DNA of 64,000 nt from Planctomycetota bacterium (GTDB lineage Bacteria; Planctomycetota; Phycisphaerae; UBA1845; PWPN01). A model generated the notes under the pieces. That model was given only the letters and a program-made list of their open reading frames with translations. It had not been told where the DNA came from and did no database searches. The DNA lies in contig JAKLEZ010000004.1 of assembly GCA_022711465.1 (NCBI GenBank), positions 1-64,000 on the forward strand. Reading direction: 5' to 3'. Every line of letters begins with the position of its first letter. Positions within the stretch are counted from its first letter, which is position 1. The translations under genes were made by a program, and so were the position numbers. Of this stretch, positions 19,745 to 28,474 are shown one piece after another.

Positions 19745-21937
19745 TCAGCTACTCTCTCGGAACGAGCTTTCGTACAGCGATCGATATAGCGGGCAGTTCT
19801 CCATCAGCTCGGCGTGCGGGGCGGCGGCGACCATCTGGCCACGGTCCATGACCACGATGCGGTCGGCGCCGCTGATGGTGCTGAACCGGTGAGCGATAAT
19901 GAACGTGGTCCGGTTCTTCAAGACGACATCGAGGGCCTGATGGATTTTCATTTCTGATTCCGGGTCCACCTGGCCGGTGGCCTCATCGAAAATGAGGATC
20001 GGGGCGTTGCGGAGGATCGCCCTCGCGATCGCGATGCGCTGACGCTGGCCGCCGGAGAGGTTGGCGCCGTGCTCCCCGAGAACGGTCTCGTAGCCTTCCG
20101 GCATCTGTCGGACGAACTCGTCGGCGAAGGCCTGGGCGGCGGCCGCCTCGATCTCGGCACGGCTGGCGGCCGGCCGGCCGTAAGCGATGTTCTCCGCCAC
20201 CGTATCGGGAAAAATCACCGATTCCTGGGTGATAATGCTGAACTGACTGCGGAGCGAACGCAGCGTGACGCCCGCGATGTCTTGCCCGTCGACCAGGATC
20301 CGCCCTTTACCCAGAGGGAAGAACCGAGGCAGAAGACTGAGCAACGTCGTCTTCCCGGAGCCGTTGGGCCCCACGATGGCGATGGTCTCACCTTTCCTCA
20401 CGGTCAGCGAGAAGTCGCGAACCGCGGGCCGGTCGGATCCGGGGTAAGCGAAGCTGACGTTCTCGAAGCGGATCGACTCGGTGATGGGGCGGATCGCGGG
20501 CCGACCGGCATCCTGCTCGTACTCGTTGCGGCTGTCGATCAACTCGAAAATCCGTTGAGCGGCTGCGTTGGCTCGCTGCAGCTTGGGATAGACGGAGCTG
20601 AGCTTGCGGATGGGGTCGAAAATCGCCCCCATGCAGACCAGCATGGTCATGAAGTCCGCCAGCTTGTCAGGTTGATGGAGTACACCAGTGGCAAAATACA
20701 GAATCACGGCGGACGCGCCGAGGAAGGCGAAGAACTCGATGGTCGGACTGGTCAGGGCCTCAACGAGACCCATCTTCAACTCCTGCTTGAGCATGGATCG
20801 GTCCACCCTGAATAGCCGCTTGCGTTCGTAGTTCTCCCGGGTGTAGGCCTTGACCACCCGCAGACCGACCAGGGTGCTCTCCAAACGACTGAGCATCCGA
20901 CCATATCCTGCCAGCAGCTTGCGGTTTGCCTTCCGGATGATCTTGCCCAACTTGCGGAACAGGAGGACGGCCAGCGGAGCGCCGAGAAGCAGAACAAGGG
21001 TCAGTTGCCAGTCCAACAACAGGGCCACGATCGTGACGCCGATCGCTTTGAAAGGCTCGGTGACGACCTTCTGGAAGAAGTTCGTCAGACCCCGGAAAAT
21101 GTCTTGGGTATCCTGCAAGAACTTGCTCATCGTATCAGCCGTGCTCCGACTGAAGTGGCTCAGGGGCAGATTCAGCACGTGGCGGTACATCTGCCGGCGA
21201 ATATCGATGATCGCGCGGCAATTCACGATCAGAACCAGGTACTCGGCCAGGACGTTGGCGGTTCCGCCGATCAGGGCCGTGGTCAAGAGCACGCCGAGCA
21301 CGTACACAAGGGTAAGCCATCGCTCTTCGGGCGAACGACCGCCGGGAATGAGGCCGACGGCCTTCTTGGCCACGGCCAGGGCCTTGGCATAGGCGGCATC
21401 GCTCATCGTCCGGGGTGGGGGGATGGAGACGACCGCCGTTCCGCTCGTGCCTTGGGCCGTGCGGTAAGTGATGCTCACCTCCTGCTCGGCTCCGGCCAGT
21501 TCGCGAAAAACCTCCACCGCATCGCCCGTATGGCCGTTGACCGCGACAATGAAATCGCCCTCGTGGAGCCGACCGCTCAGAGGAGAATGGGACTTGATGG
21601 TCCTGATCAGCCCGGCGCCCGCCGGAACCTCGTCGATCTTGCCGTGGCGGAGGACTTCGTAGTAGCCGAGCTCGCATCTCAGCCGACTCTCGGCAATGTA
21701 CTGGTCCACCCAGCCATGCAGACCCTGCGGCTTCAGCATCACGGTCAGTAGCGGCAGCATGGAGCCAATACTGGCCGAGTAGGTGACCGCCATCAGCAGA
21801 ATGCACACCCCGGCGGGCAGGAGATACCGCTTGTGCGGCCAGGCATAACGCAACAGCCGGCGAAAGTGCTTGAAGGTCGTGCTTTCCAGCGACCTCTTGG
21901 CAGACTCTTCTGATTCAACGCGAGGCACAACAAGCAT
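19745..21937 (-). CDS. MsbA-like ABC exporter with PDZ-like insert
   Basis: 730 residues, longer than the usual 580-600. The ABC domain is complete: Walker A GPNGSGKTTLLS, signature LSGGQRQRIAIARAI, Walker B ILIFDEATG and the H-loop IIAHR. A type-1 exporter membrane domain precedes it. TM1 is about residues 38-60, but TM2 starts only near 208. The intervening extracytoplasmic loop contains a PDZ-like module (about 103-172): 'GLIRTIKSHSPLSGRLHEGDFIVAVNG', then a strand and helix. Family members export lipids, lipid A or drugs; the substrate here is unknown. It faces the AsmA-like gene convergently. The ATP-binding residues are intact, so the protein should be active. Confidence 0.88.
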   Translation of the reverse strand: MLVVPRVESEESAKRSLESTTFKHFRRLLRYAWPHKRYLLPAGVCILLMAVTYSASIGSMLPLLTVMLKPQGLHGWVDQYIAESRLRCELGYYEVLRHGKIDEVPAGAGLIRTIKSHSPLSGRLHEGDFIVAVNGHTGDAVEVFRELAGAEQEVSITYRTAQGTSGTAVVSIPPPRTMSDAAYAKALAVAKKAVGLIPGGRSPEERWLTLVYVLGVLLTTALIGGTANVLAEYLVLIVNCRAIIDIRRQMYRHVLNLPLSHFSRSTADTMSKFLQDTQDIFRGLTNFFQKVVTEPFKAIGVTIVALLLDWQLTLVLLLGAPLAVLLFRKLGKIIRKANRKLLAGYGRMLSRLESTLVGLRVVKAYTRENYERKRLFRVDRSMLKQELKMGLVEALTSPTIEFFAFLGASAVILYFATGVLHQPDKLADFMTMLVCMGAIFDPIRKLSSVYPKLQRANAAAQRIFELIDSRNEYEQDAGRPAIRPITESIRFENVSFAYPGSDRPAVRDFSLTVRKGETIAIVGPNGSGKTTLLSLLPRFFPLGKGRILVDGQDIAGVTLRSLRSQFSIITQESVIFPDTVAENIAYGRPAASRAEIEAAAAQAFADEFVRQMPEGYETVLGEHGANLSGGQRQRIAIARAILRNAPILIFDEATGQVDPESEMKIHQALDVVLKNRTTFIIAHRFSTISGADRIVVMDRGQMVAAAPHAELMENCPLYRSLYESSFRESS

Positions 21938-22078
21938 AGGCGGAGATGATACCGTAACGCGCCCGATTGGGCCAATCGCAGCGCCAGGCGCCCCCCAGCC
22001 AGCGGTCCGCTACTGCATTCACGGCAACGGTCACGCTCGCGTAGCAGAGACTCGGCTGATTCTGTTCTCAGTTCAGAT

Positions 22079-22117
22079 GGAAAAAGAGACCGGCGGGTAC
22101 TCTTTCCCGCCGGTCTC
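22079..22117 (-). terminator. Rho-independent terminator of the PEP-CTERM propeller gene
   Basis: A perfect 12-bp GC-rich stem (22086-22097 with 22106-22117, 8-nt loop) lies 50 bases past the stop at 22167. Read on the minus strand, it is followed directly by TTTTT at 22081-22085. Confidence 0.85.
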
Positions 22118-22166
22118 CAGATTGAGCCTTGCTCATTGCGGCCGGTCAACTGGCCGCAGCTTGCGC

Positions 22167-23660
22167 TCAGCGTGCGCGACGACGCAGCGTCAACAGGGCA
22201 CCCAGGCCGAGGCACAGCAGAGTGGCCGGCTCGGGGGTGACGGCGATCGATCCCAGAACGGCAAACGAGTCGGTGAACGCCGAGTTCACGCCGTCGCCAG
22301 GCGAGAAGATCTTCAGCCGCTCGATGCTGTTGTTCACCACGTACAGGTTGCCCACGGCGTCGAACGCCAAGTCACGGCACGCAGTGCCGCCGAACGAGAT
22401 GGTGGTGATCACGCTCTTCGTGTCGTCGTCGAAGATGACGATCTTGCCGGAATCGTAGGTCGCCAGAGCCAGGTAGTCGTGCACCGGATCCCAGGCCAGA
22501 CCGTAGGTCTTCTTGAGAGGATCGACAAGAGAGTTGGCCGCCAGGTCGGGCACAGACTTCCACAACACGGTCGAGCCATCCGCACTGATCTGGATAAGGC
22601 TGGACAGCGTATCTGTAGCGCCGCCGCTGCGGGTCTGAGAGACCCACCAGGTGCCATCGGATGCACGGACCATGTCGTCGTTGTAGTTCTGGATCAGGCC
22701 TTTGAACGTCCCGTGGGCGCCGTCGTCGTAGAAGATCGAAGGCTGGTCGGTGAACGACGTGGCCGCGCCCACATCATACTTGAGAATGCTGCCGATACCG
22801 CCGTGAGCGGTATCCGTGCCGGCATCAAAGTCCTCATCCATGGTATAGACCGTGCGGCTGGCGCCGACGCCCTCGACATACACGGTCGGGATACTGCCGT
22901 GATTGGCAGCCTTACCGGAGGTTTCTCGCCCGGTGCTGTCCAGCAGCTCGTTGGCCGAGCTGAAGTCCGCGTTGCCAACATAGAGATTGGAGTTGCTGTC
23001 CGACCAGTCGGTCAGGTAGACCTTGTCCTCGGGCCCGCAGACAAGACGGAACGGACTGCTGGAGCCGCCAAAAGTCAGCCCACCGGTCCGGGCCGTACTG
23101 CCCTGGCCCACCGCATCGGTCGCGTCGGCGTTGAGGATGTACACCCCGTCCTGGGTTGTCCGATTGACCACCGCTTCAGTGGTCGTGCCCCCGATGGACT
23201 CGGCGACGTAGACGCGGCCGTAGTACTTGCTCGCCGGGTCCTTGTTCACGTCAACGCCGCGCGGCGAGTAGAAACTGGTCTGCTCGGTGGAGGGCCCGAT
23301 CTCGGTCCAGGAGCCGTAGCCAGTGGCGGCCGCAGTCACCCGGAACGAGTAGTTGCCCGGAGCCACGCGGGCGTTCGAGTCATCTCGCCCGTTCCAGGCC
23401 ACGCTGTAGCTCCCTTTAGACTGCGAGGCGATATCGAATGTCCGGACAACGGCGTTGCTGGAATCGAGCACCTCGACCTTGACTCCCGCGGTGGCATCCT
23501 CGTTCAGCAGGTAACCGAGGTTCACCGTCTGCCCCGCGCCCGCCCAGTCCAGGGTGCTCGCGCTCTGGCTGAGATTCGTGGCGTACACGTTCCCGAAAAC
23601 CGTGCCCGCCCCCGCGGCCACAATGACAACAAGGGTAGCGCAAAGATTCCGAAGTGACAT
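22167..23660 (-). CDS. PEP-CTERM sorted protein, FlgD-Ig-like plus beta-propeller
   Basis: 497 residues. A signal peptide (MSLRNLCATLVVIVAAGAG...) is followed by a FlgD-like Ig module (about 25-105) with 'VEVLDSSNAVVRTFD' and 'SVAWNGRDDSNARVAPGNYS'. An NHL/YVTN-like propeller (about 120-460) then shows recurring 'GNLYVVNN..', 'YLALATYDSGKI' and 'KVYLTDWSDSN' strands. The C-terminus has PEPATLLCLGLGALLTL followed by RRRAR, a canonical PEP-CTERM signal. It is expected to be exported and sorted by an exosortase, and may bind surface glycans or proteins. The start at 23660 has GGAGAGGAG upstream; a longer in-frame ATG at 23708 lacks one. Confidence 0.88.
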   Translation of the reverse strand: MSLRNLCATLVVIVAAGAGTVFGNVYATNLSQSASTLDWAGAGQTVNLGYLLNEDATAGVKVEVLDSSNAVVRTFDIASQSKGSYSVAWNGRDDSNARVAPGNYSFRVTAAATGYGSWTEIGPSTEQTSFYSPRGVDVNKDPASKYYGRVYVAESIGGTTTEAVVNRTTQDGVYILNADATDAVGQGSTARTGGLTFGGSSSPFRLVCGPEDKVYLTDWSDSNSNLYVGNADFSSANELLDSTGRETSGKAANHGSIPTVYVEGVGASRTVYTMDEDFDAGTDTAHGGIGSILKYDVGAATSFTDQPSIFYDDGAHGTFKGLIQNYNDDMVRASDGTWWVSQTRSGGATDTLSSLIQISADGSTVLWKSVPDLAANSLVDPLKKTYGLAWDPVHDYLALATYDSGKIVIFDDDTKSVITTISFGGTACRDLAFDAVGNLYVVNNSIERLKIFSPGDGVNSAFTDSFAVLGSIAVTPEPATLLCLGLGALLTLRRRAR

Positions 23661-23866
23661 GCTTCTGCTCCTCTCCTCGATAGGACAATAATTCAACCGG
23701 AGATGCAATGGGACAAGAGCCCCATCTTCTCCCAGTCACACTCCCTACTTTACACACCACGGGCACCAGGATCAAGCGGAAAACCAGGCTTTCGGTCGGG
23801 GGGTACAACTCAGCGTCCGTTAATGTCCTGCTAACCCTTTGGGACCCGCCGGAATGGCCTCGGCGG

Positions 23867-25105
23867 TCACCGTCCGGAGTCTGGACGCACGATTCCGCCA
23901 AGGTGAGCCAGGGCCTGCACGCGATCGCTGATCAGCCCGTTCAGCTGGGCATCATAGAGCTGGTCCAGGATGGCCTTGAACCGCGGACCAGGCTCCAGCC
24001 CCAGGTCAATCAGATCCTGCCCGGTTGCCAACGGTGGGGGGGCAATCTGCCCTGGGGGAATGGCTTCGAGCCGCCGCCGGGCGGCCTCGTTGGCCGTCAA
24101 CGGCTCGTGTCGAGCCTCGCAAGCGGCACGATGGAGGGCCAGCAATGCAAAAAACCGCCGGTGAGCCGCCAGCTTCTTGAAGGAGGCCGAATCCATCGCT
24201 TCGGCATCCGCCACCCGCCGCCGGTTGGCCACCAGCCAGGCGACATCCTCGATCTGATCGTTACTGCATCTTAATGCCTGTGCGACCGCCTCGGTCTTCC
24301 CGTGAGACTCCTGATGCAGAAGGGCAGCCAGGGACAAAACGAAGTCCGCGTCCTCCGGCAGGGCGTCCAGCGTTCGGACCACCTCGTCCAGGCGATCCGA
24401 AGACCAGTCGGAACCCGGCCACAGGTGGGGGAGCAGCCCTACCTCGGCGATCAGCCGCAGGGAACGGCCGCGGGAGCAGCGAACAAGCATCTTCTCCAGT
24501 TCCTCTCTGACTCGCTCGGGACTGATGCGGCGGATCCTCTCTGCCAGGCGGCAGATCGCGCTGGCCGTCACCGGATCGATGCTGAAGCCGAACCGACTGG
24601 CAAATCGCACCGCTCGGAGCATCCGAAGGTGGTCCTCTGCGAACCGGGCGTCCGGATCGCCGATCGCGCGGACAACACCCGCCTCGATGTCCCTGCGGCC
24701 GTCGACATAGTCGATCACCCGCTTGTCGACCGGATCGTAGAACAGCCCGTTAATGGTGAAGTCTCGGCGCCGGGCGTCCTGCTCCGCCGTGGTGAAGACA
24801 ACTTGCTCCGGTCGACGGCCATCCCGGTAGTCCAGGTCGGCACGGAACGTGGCCGTCTCGATCCAATGGGGGCCCTGCCGCACCAGAACCACGCCAAACT
24901 GCACGCCCACCTTCCGCGTCTTGGGGAACAGGCGGCAGATTACCGGCGGGGGAGCATCCGTGGCCACGTCAATGTCGTGCGGCGGATGCCCGAGGAGCAT
25001 GTCGCGGACGCAACCGCCCGCCCACAAGGCCTGGTGCCCGTGCTCACGGAGTGTGCCGATCACCCCCAGAGCGGCGTCCTCGATGGTCCAGTCGCGCTTC
25101 CTCAT
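23867..25105 (-). CDS. cca: CCA tRNA nucleotidyltransferase / poly(A) polymerase family protein
   Basis: 412 residues. The nucleotidyltransferase head is clear: 'GGCVRDMLLGHPPHDIDVATDA' (split as GGCVRDMLLG, then HDIDVAT), followed by 'RRDFTINGLFYDP' and 'ADHLRMLRAVRFASRFGF'-like RNA-binding-domain residues (here 'EDHLRMLRAVRFASRF'). The enzyme adds CCA to tRNA 3' ends, consistent with the CCA-less tRNA-Val gene in this window. Bacterial poly(A) polymerases share this head, so specificity is inferred. It overlaps rsmD by ATGA (25102-25105). Confidence 0.9.
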   Translation of the reverse strand: MRKRDWTIEDAALGVIGTLREHGHQALWAGGCVRDMLLGHPPHDIDVATDAPPPVICRLFPKTRKVGVQFGVVLVRQGPHWIETATFRADLDYRDGRRPEQVVFTTAEQDARRRDFTINGLFYDPVDKRVIDYVDGRRDIEAGVVRAIGDPDARFAEDHLRMLRAVRFASRFGFSIDPVTASAICRLAERIRRISPERVREELEKMLVRCSRGRSLRLIAEVGLLPHLWPGSDWSSDRLDEVVRTLDALPEDADFVLSLAALLHQESHGKTEAVAQALRCSNDQIEDVAWLVANRRRVADAEAMDSASFKKLAAHRRFFALLALHRAACEARHEPLTANEAARRRLEAIPPGQIAPPPLATGQDLIDLGLEPGPRFKAILDQLYDAQLNGLISDRVQALAHLGGIVRPDSGR

Positions 25106-25740
25106 GGGGCCGCCTCCACCGCCTGCGACGAACGAGTGTCCGAGCGAGCCAGGAATCGAAGCACCATCGTACCCACCACACGCGAGGAAGTCTCAACCAG
25201 AGGAGACAGATCGGGGTGGACTCCACTCCGGGCGTCGTGCCGGACAACAAAAAGGGCGGATTCGGCGATGACCGGGCTCCCCGCCAGCCGCTCCAGAAGA
25301 CCGGTCATCGCCGGGGCGGGACAGGCACCGGCCAACATACGGTAGGGGGGATCGAGGAAGATCAGCTCATACTGGGCGGGCAGGTTGCCGGCCGCCGGGG
25401 GAGGCTTGAGATCGGCGGCCGTCGCGTCACCCTCGAACACCTCCGCCTCTCGAATCACACCCAGCGCATCCAGATTCTTGCGCAGCAGGGCGGCAGTGGC
25501 CCGATGCTGCTCGGCAAACCGACAGAAACGCGCCCCGCGCGACAGGGCTTCGAGCCCGAGACTGCCTGTCCCGGCGAACAGGTCGAGCACGGCGATGGAA
25601 GGCAACCGGCCGGGCATGGCCAGCATGTGGCCAAGCAGATCGAACAGCACCGTCTTGACGCGGTCCAGGATCGGCCGAGTCTGATCGCCAGGTGGCAGTT
25701 CGATCCGTCGTCCTCGCCATTGTCCCGCGATGATCCGCAT
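25102..25740 (-). CDS. rsmD: 16S rRNA m2G966 methyltransferase RsmD
   Basis: 212 residues. It starts 'MRIIAGQWRGRRIELPPGDQTRP' (RsmD N-terminus), has the SAM motif 'LDLFAGTGSLGLEALSRGA' and the catalytic motif 'LIFLDPPY'. It should methylate N2 of G966 in 16S rRNA on assembled 30S particles. It is the first gene of a coupled pair with cca, both being RNA-maturation functions. The C-terminal tail is somewhat degenerate or low in complexity. Confidence 0.92.
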   Translation of the reverse strand: MRIIAGQWRGRRIELPPGDQTRPILDRVKTVLFDLLGHMLAMPGRLPSIAVLDLFAGTGSLGLEALSRGARFCRFAEQHRATAALLRKNLDALGVIREAEVFEGDATAADLKPPPAAGNLPAQYELIFLDPPYRMLAGACPAPAMTGLLERLAGSPVIAESALFVVRHDARSGVHPDLSPLVETSSRVVGTMVLRFLARSDTRSSQAVEAAP

Positions 25741-25942
25741 AGCGACACTATACCAGACTCAACGCGGACCTTGCAGATGGGGATGGGTCAGGCCGGCGGT
25801 TCCACGCCACGCCGTGGGTCGGCCTGCCGGGTGATCGAACACACGCTTCACCCCATCGCGATGGAACGTCGCCTCGCGCATCGCCGGCATTCGCCACACG
25901 CTTGGTCCTCAGACGGGTCGCCCATCGGCAACCCCGGGCCGG

Positions 25943-25971
25943 TTGCTGACACCCCAACGGAACCGTACAAT
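25943..25971 (+). promoter_or_regulatory. Candidate hisS promoter (very short leader)
   Basis: TTGCTG (25943-25948) and TACAAT (25966-25971, 5/6) are 17 bases apart. Transcription would start only about three bases before the hisS ATG at 25981, and no purine-rich ribosome binding site lies between, so a leaderless or near-leaderless mRNA is likely. Confidence 0.4.
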
Positions 25972-25980
25972 TCGCCCACC

Positions 25981-27273
25981 ATGAAGTTCCAGGCGGTCAA
26001 AGGCACGCGCGATTTCTACCCGGAGGATATGGCCGTCCGTAACTGGATTCTCCAGGCCTGGCGGGATGTGTCGCTCCGTAACGGCTTCGAGGAGTACGAC
26101 GGTCCTATCTTCGAGTACCTGGACCTGTTCAAGGCCAAGAGCGGCGAAGGGATCGTCTCCGAGCTGTTCCATTTCGTGGATCGAGGCGATCGGGAACTCG
26201 CCATTCGGCCGGAGATGACTCCGACGCTGGCCCGGATGATCTGCGCCAAGGCTCAGTCGCTGCCCCGCCCGATCAAGTGGTTCAGCGTGCCCCGGGTCTG
26301 CCGGGCCGAGAAACCCCAGCGCGGACGGCAGCGCGAGTTCTTCCAATGGAACGCGGACATCGTCGGCGTGGACGACGTCGTGGCCGATGCCGAGTGCATT
26401 CTCGTCGTCCTGGATTTCTTCCGGTACGTCGGGCTGACCCCGGCCGACTGCGTGATGAAGATCAACTCGCGGTCACTGCTGGCAGCGCTGCTCACCGCCA
26501 AGGGCTTCGCCCCCGAACGGCATGCCGATCTCTACGTCGTGCTCGACAAGCGCGACAAGCTGCCTCCGGAGGCATACGCGGAAGTGCTCGACAAGGTGAC
26601 GCGAAGCGCGGAGGAGCGATCCGACCTCGAGACCATCGTTCAGGCAAGAGGGGAGTCCGGCCTCCGCGATCTGGCGACACTCGGCCGAGGCAATGAAGCC
26701 GCCGAAGCAGAAGTCGCCCGGCTGCGGTCGTTGTTTGACACGCTGGCACTGATGGGTGTCGGAGACTACTGCACGTTCGACATGGGCGTGGTTCGCGGCC
26801 TGGCGTACTATACCGGGGTGGTTTTTGAAGGTTTTGGGAGGGCAGGTTTGCAGCGGGCGATCTGCGGCGGGGGGCGCTACGATCACCTGCTCCAGGCCCT
26901 GGGCGGCCCGCCGATGTCCGGACTGGGATTCGGATCGAGCGATGTCGTCATTCTCGACCTGCTCAACGATCTGGGCCGGCTTCCAGCCTCGGCCAAGGTC
27001 ACCAGCCGGCTGGACTACTTCGTGATCGACGCGGAAATGAGCCTCTTCCCGGTGGTGATCGAGCTGACGGCCAGGTTGCGACGGGCTGGCCACGGCGCCG
27101 AGTTCAGCTACCGGCGGCAGGCAATCGGCAAGCAGCTGAAGCAGGCTTCCACCCGACAGGCGGCCAAGGCGGTCATCGTGGGAGCAGAATATAGGGACCG
27201 GAAAGCTCTGGTGGTGAAAAACCTGGCTACCGGACAACAGTCCGAAGTCCCCCTCGACGGCTTTCCACCGTAG
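25981..27273 (+). CDS. hisS: Histidine--tRNA ligase
   Basis: 430 residues. A class II synthetase core is evident: start 'FQAVKGTRDFYPEDMAVR', motif 2 'PRVCRAEKPQRGRQREFFQWN', histidine motifs 'VVRGLAYYTG' and 'CGGGRYDHLL'. A C-terminal anticodon-binding domain is present ('AEFSYRRQAIGKQLKQA...'), which separates it from HisZ. Motif 3 reads GLGFGSSDVVI and lacks the usual E-R pair. The start is fixed at 25981 because the family N-terminus begins there; upstream sequence in frame is not protein-like and there is no ribosome binding site. Confidence 0.9.
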   Translation: MKFQAVKGTRDFYPEDMAVRNWILQAWRDVSLRNGFEEYDGPIFEYLDLFKAKSGEGIVSELFHFVDRGDRELAIRPEMTPTLARMICAKAQSLPRPIKWFSVPRVCRAEKPQRGRQREFFQWNADIVGVDDVVADAECILVVLDFFRYVGLTPADCVMKINSRSLLAALLTAKGFAPERHADLYVVLDKRDKLPPEAYAEVLDKVTRSAEERSDLETIVQARGESGLRDLATLGRGNEAAEAEVARLRSLFDTLALMGVGDYCTFDMGVVRGLAYYTGVVFEGFGRAGLQRAICGGGRYDHLLQALGGPPMSGLGFGSSDVVILDLLNDLGRLPASAKVTSRLDYFVIDAEMSLFPVVIELTARLRRAGHGAEFSYRRQAIGKQLKQASTRQAAKAVIVGAEYRDRKALVVKNLATGQQSEVPLDGFPP

Positions 27274-27333
27274 CCCGTTGCCCGCCGACCGGTCAGCCGC
27301 CTGGATGGAAATGCCAGCCCCGCAAGTACAAGG

Positions 27334-27855
27334 ATGCTCCGGCGACGAGTCCATTACGAAGCCGCGTTCGCGGACTACCTTCGCGGCAGGGGGGTACCGT
27401 TCGTTCCGATCGACGAGACGCGCCGGGCCGTCATCACCGACAACCGGGTCAAGTCCTTTGATTTCCTGGTCTATCCCCGCAACAGTCCGCATTGGATCGT
27501 CGATGTCAAGGGCCGCCAGTTTCCCTATACCACAGCCCGGGGCAACAAGCGCTACTGGGAAAACTGGGTCACGCGCGAAGACCTCGAGGGCCTCGGTGAA
27601 TGGCAGGAGGTATTCGGGAGCGAGTTCGAGTCCCGGTTCGTGTTCACCTACCATCTGCAGGGACCACCCGAACGATGGCCGGCAGGGGAGTTGCACGCCT
27701 ATCGTGGAGAGTGCTACGCATTCTACGGCGTGTCCCTGGCAGACTATGAGCGGCATTGCCGACCGCGTTCGGGGAGTTGGCAGACTCTGAGCGTCTCAGC
27801 CAGGGTTTTCCGCCAAATCGCCTCGCCCATCCGGGACCTTGCACCCTGGCCTTGA
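27334..27855 (+). CDS. HYExAFE-family protein with PD-(D/E)XK-like motif
   Basis: 173 residues. It opens with HYEAAFADYL, the motif that names the planctomycete HYExAFE family. A nuclease-like signature follows: 'FDFLVYPRNSPHWIVDVKGRQF' (Asp, then D-x-K with a hydrophobic strand), as in PD-(D/E)XK folds. Whether it cleaves nucleic acid is not known. It lies 60 bases after hisS and is probably expressed with it. The ribosome binding site is poor (AAGG touches the ATG). Confidence 0.8.
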   Translation: MLRRRVHYEAAFADYLRGRGVPFVPIDETRRAVITDNRVKSFDFLVYPRNSPHWIVDVKGRQFPYTTARGNKRYWENWVTREDLEGLGEWQEVFGSEFESRFVFTYHLQGPPERWPAGELHAYRGECYAFYGVSLADYERHCRPRSGSWQTLSVSARVFRQIASPIRDLAPWP

Positions 27856-27867
27856 TGATTCCATAAT
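27839..27867 (+). promoter_or_regulatory. Candidate promoter of the small-protein/bioB operon
   Basis: TTGCAC (27839-27844) and CATAAT (27862-27867, 5/6) lie 17 bases apart, overlapping the end of the HYExAFE gene. A start near 27874 gives a leader of about 30 nt before the ATG at 27906, which has GGAG six bases upstream. Confidence 0.35.
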
Positions 27868-27905
27868 AGCGGGCATTGGATGTCTACTGTCTTCTGGAGC
27901 GCGGC

Positions 27906-28100
27906 ATGCGATTGCTGATGACATGGCTTCTCGGTCTGACCGTCTGGGCAGCACCGTTGCTGGGGCAGACCTACACTGAACCAGCGCCCAAGATACCCAC
28001 CGAGAAGGGCAGCTCGGTCGAATGGCTGGCGGCGGCCATCTTCATGGTGTGTTGCCTGGCAGTGGCCTTCAAGCCCGCCCGGCGATCCAACCTGAAATGA
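27906..28100 (+). CDS. Small membrane protein, unknown function
   Basis: 64 residues with two hydrophobic stretches: an N-terminal signal or anchor (MRLLMTWLLGLTVWAAPLLG) and a second one (VEWLAAAIFMVCCLAVAF), ending in a basic tail KPARRSNLK. The start at 27906 is chosen for the GGAG site at 27896-27899; an upstream ATG at 27876 lacks one. It leads a run of three small membrane or exported proteins feeding into bioB. I do not recognise the family. Confidence 0.65.
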   Translation: MRLLMTWLLGLTVWAAPLLGQTYTEPAPKIPTEKGSSVEWLAAAIFMVCCLAVAFKPARRSNLK

Positions 28101-28150
28101 GTGGTGCCCCAACGTCCACCGACGGCTTCCCGATAGGAGGCTTCACACCA

Positions 28151-28474
28151 ATGTCCCGGAATACCTTGCTTGTCGTTCTGGCCGGCGCGAACCTGCTCCT
28201 GCTGAGCGGCCTTCTCCTCCTGGCCTACTCGCCACCGGCCGCCATGGCCCAGGTCGAGGGGGGCGGCTCCGGCTTCGCGGTGGTCTCCGCCCAGGCCGAG
28301 CTGCGCAATGACGCCGTCTATGTCCTCGATGGCGCCAATCACCTTCTCCATGCCTGGCGCGTCATGCCATACCCACGAACCGTTGAGGATCCGATCGGCC
28401 TCATCTACATGGACAGCCGGGACCTGGCACGCGACTTCCGCGAGCGAGACCGGGATCGGGAGAAAGCCAGATGA
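28151..28474 (+). CDS. Small anchored or exported protein, unknown function
   Basis: 107 residues. An N-terminal hydrophobic stretch (about 5-27) ends in 'SPPAAMAQ', a possible signal-peptidase site. The remaining part has a beta-strand-like 'NDAVYVLDGANHLLHAWRV' and a charged helix (RDLARDFRERDRDREKAR). AGGAGG lies just upstream. Its stop overlaps the next gene's start (ATGA, 28471-28474). The next protein has a similar plan, so the two may be distant paralogues. Function unknown. Confidence 0.65.
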   Translation: MSRNTLLVVLAGANLLLLSGLLLLAYSPPAAMAQVEGGGSGFAVVSAQAELRNDAVYVLDGANHLLHAWRVMPYPRTVEDPIGLIYMDSRDLARDFRERDRDREKAR

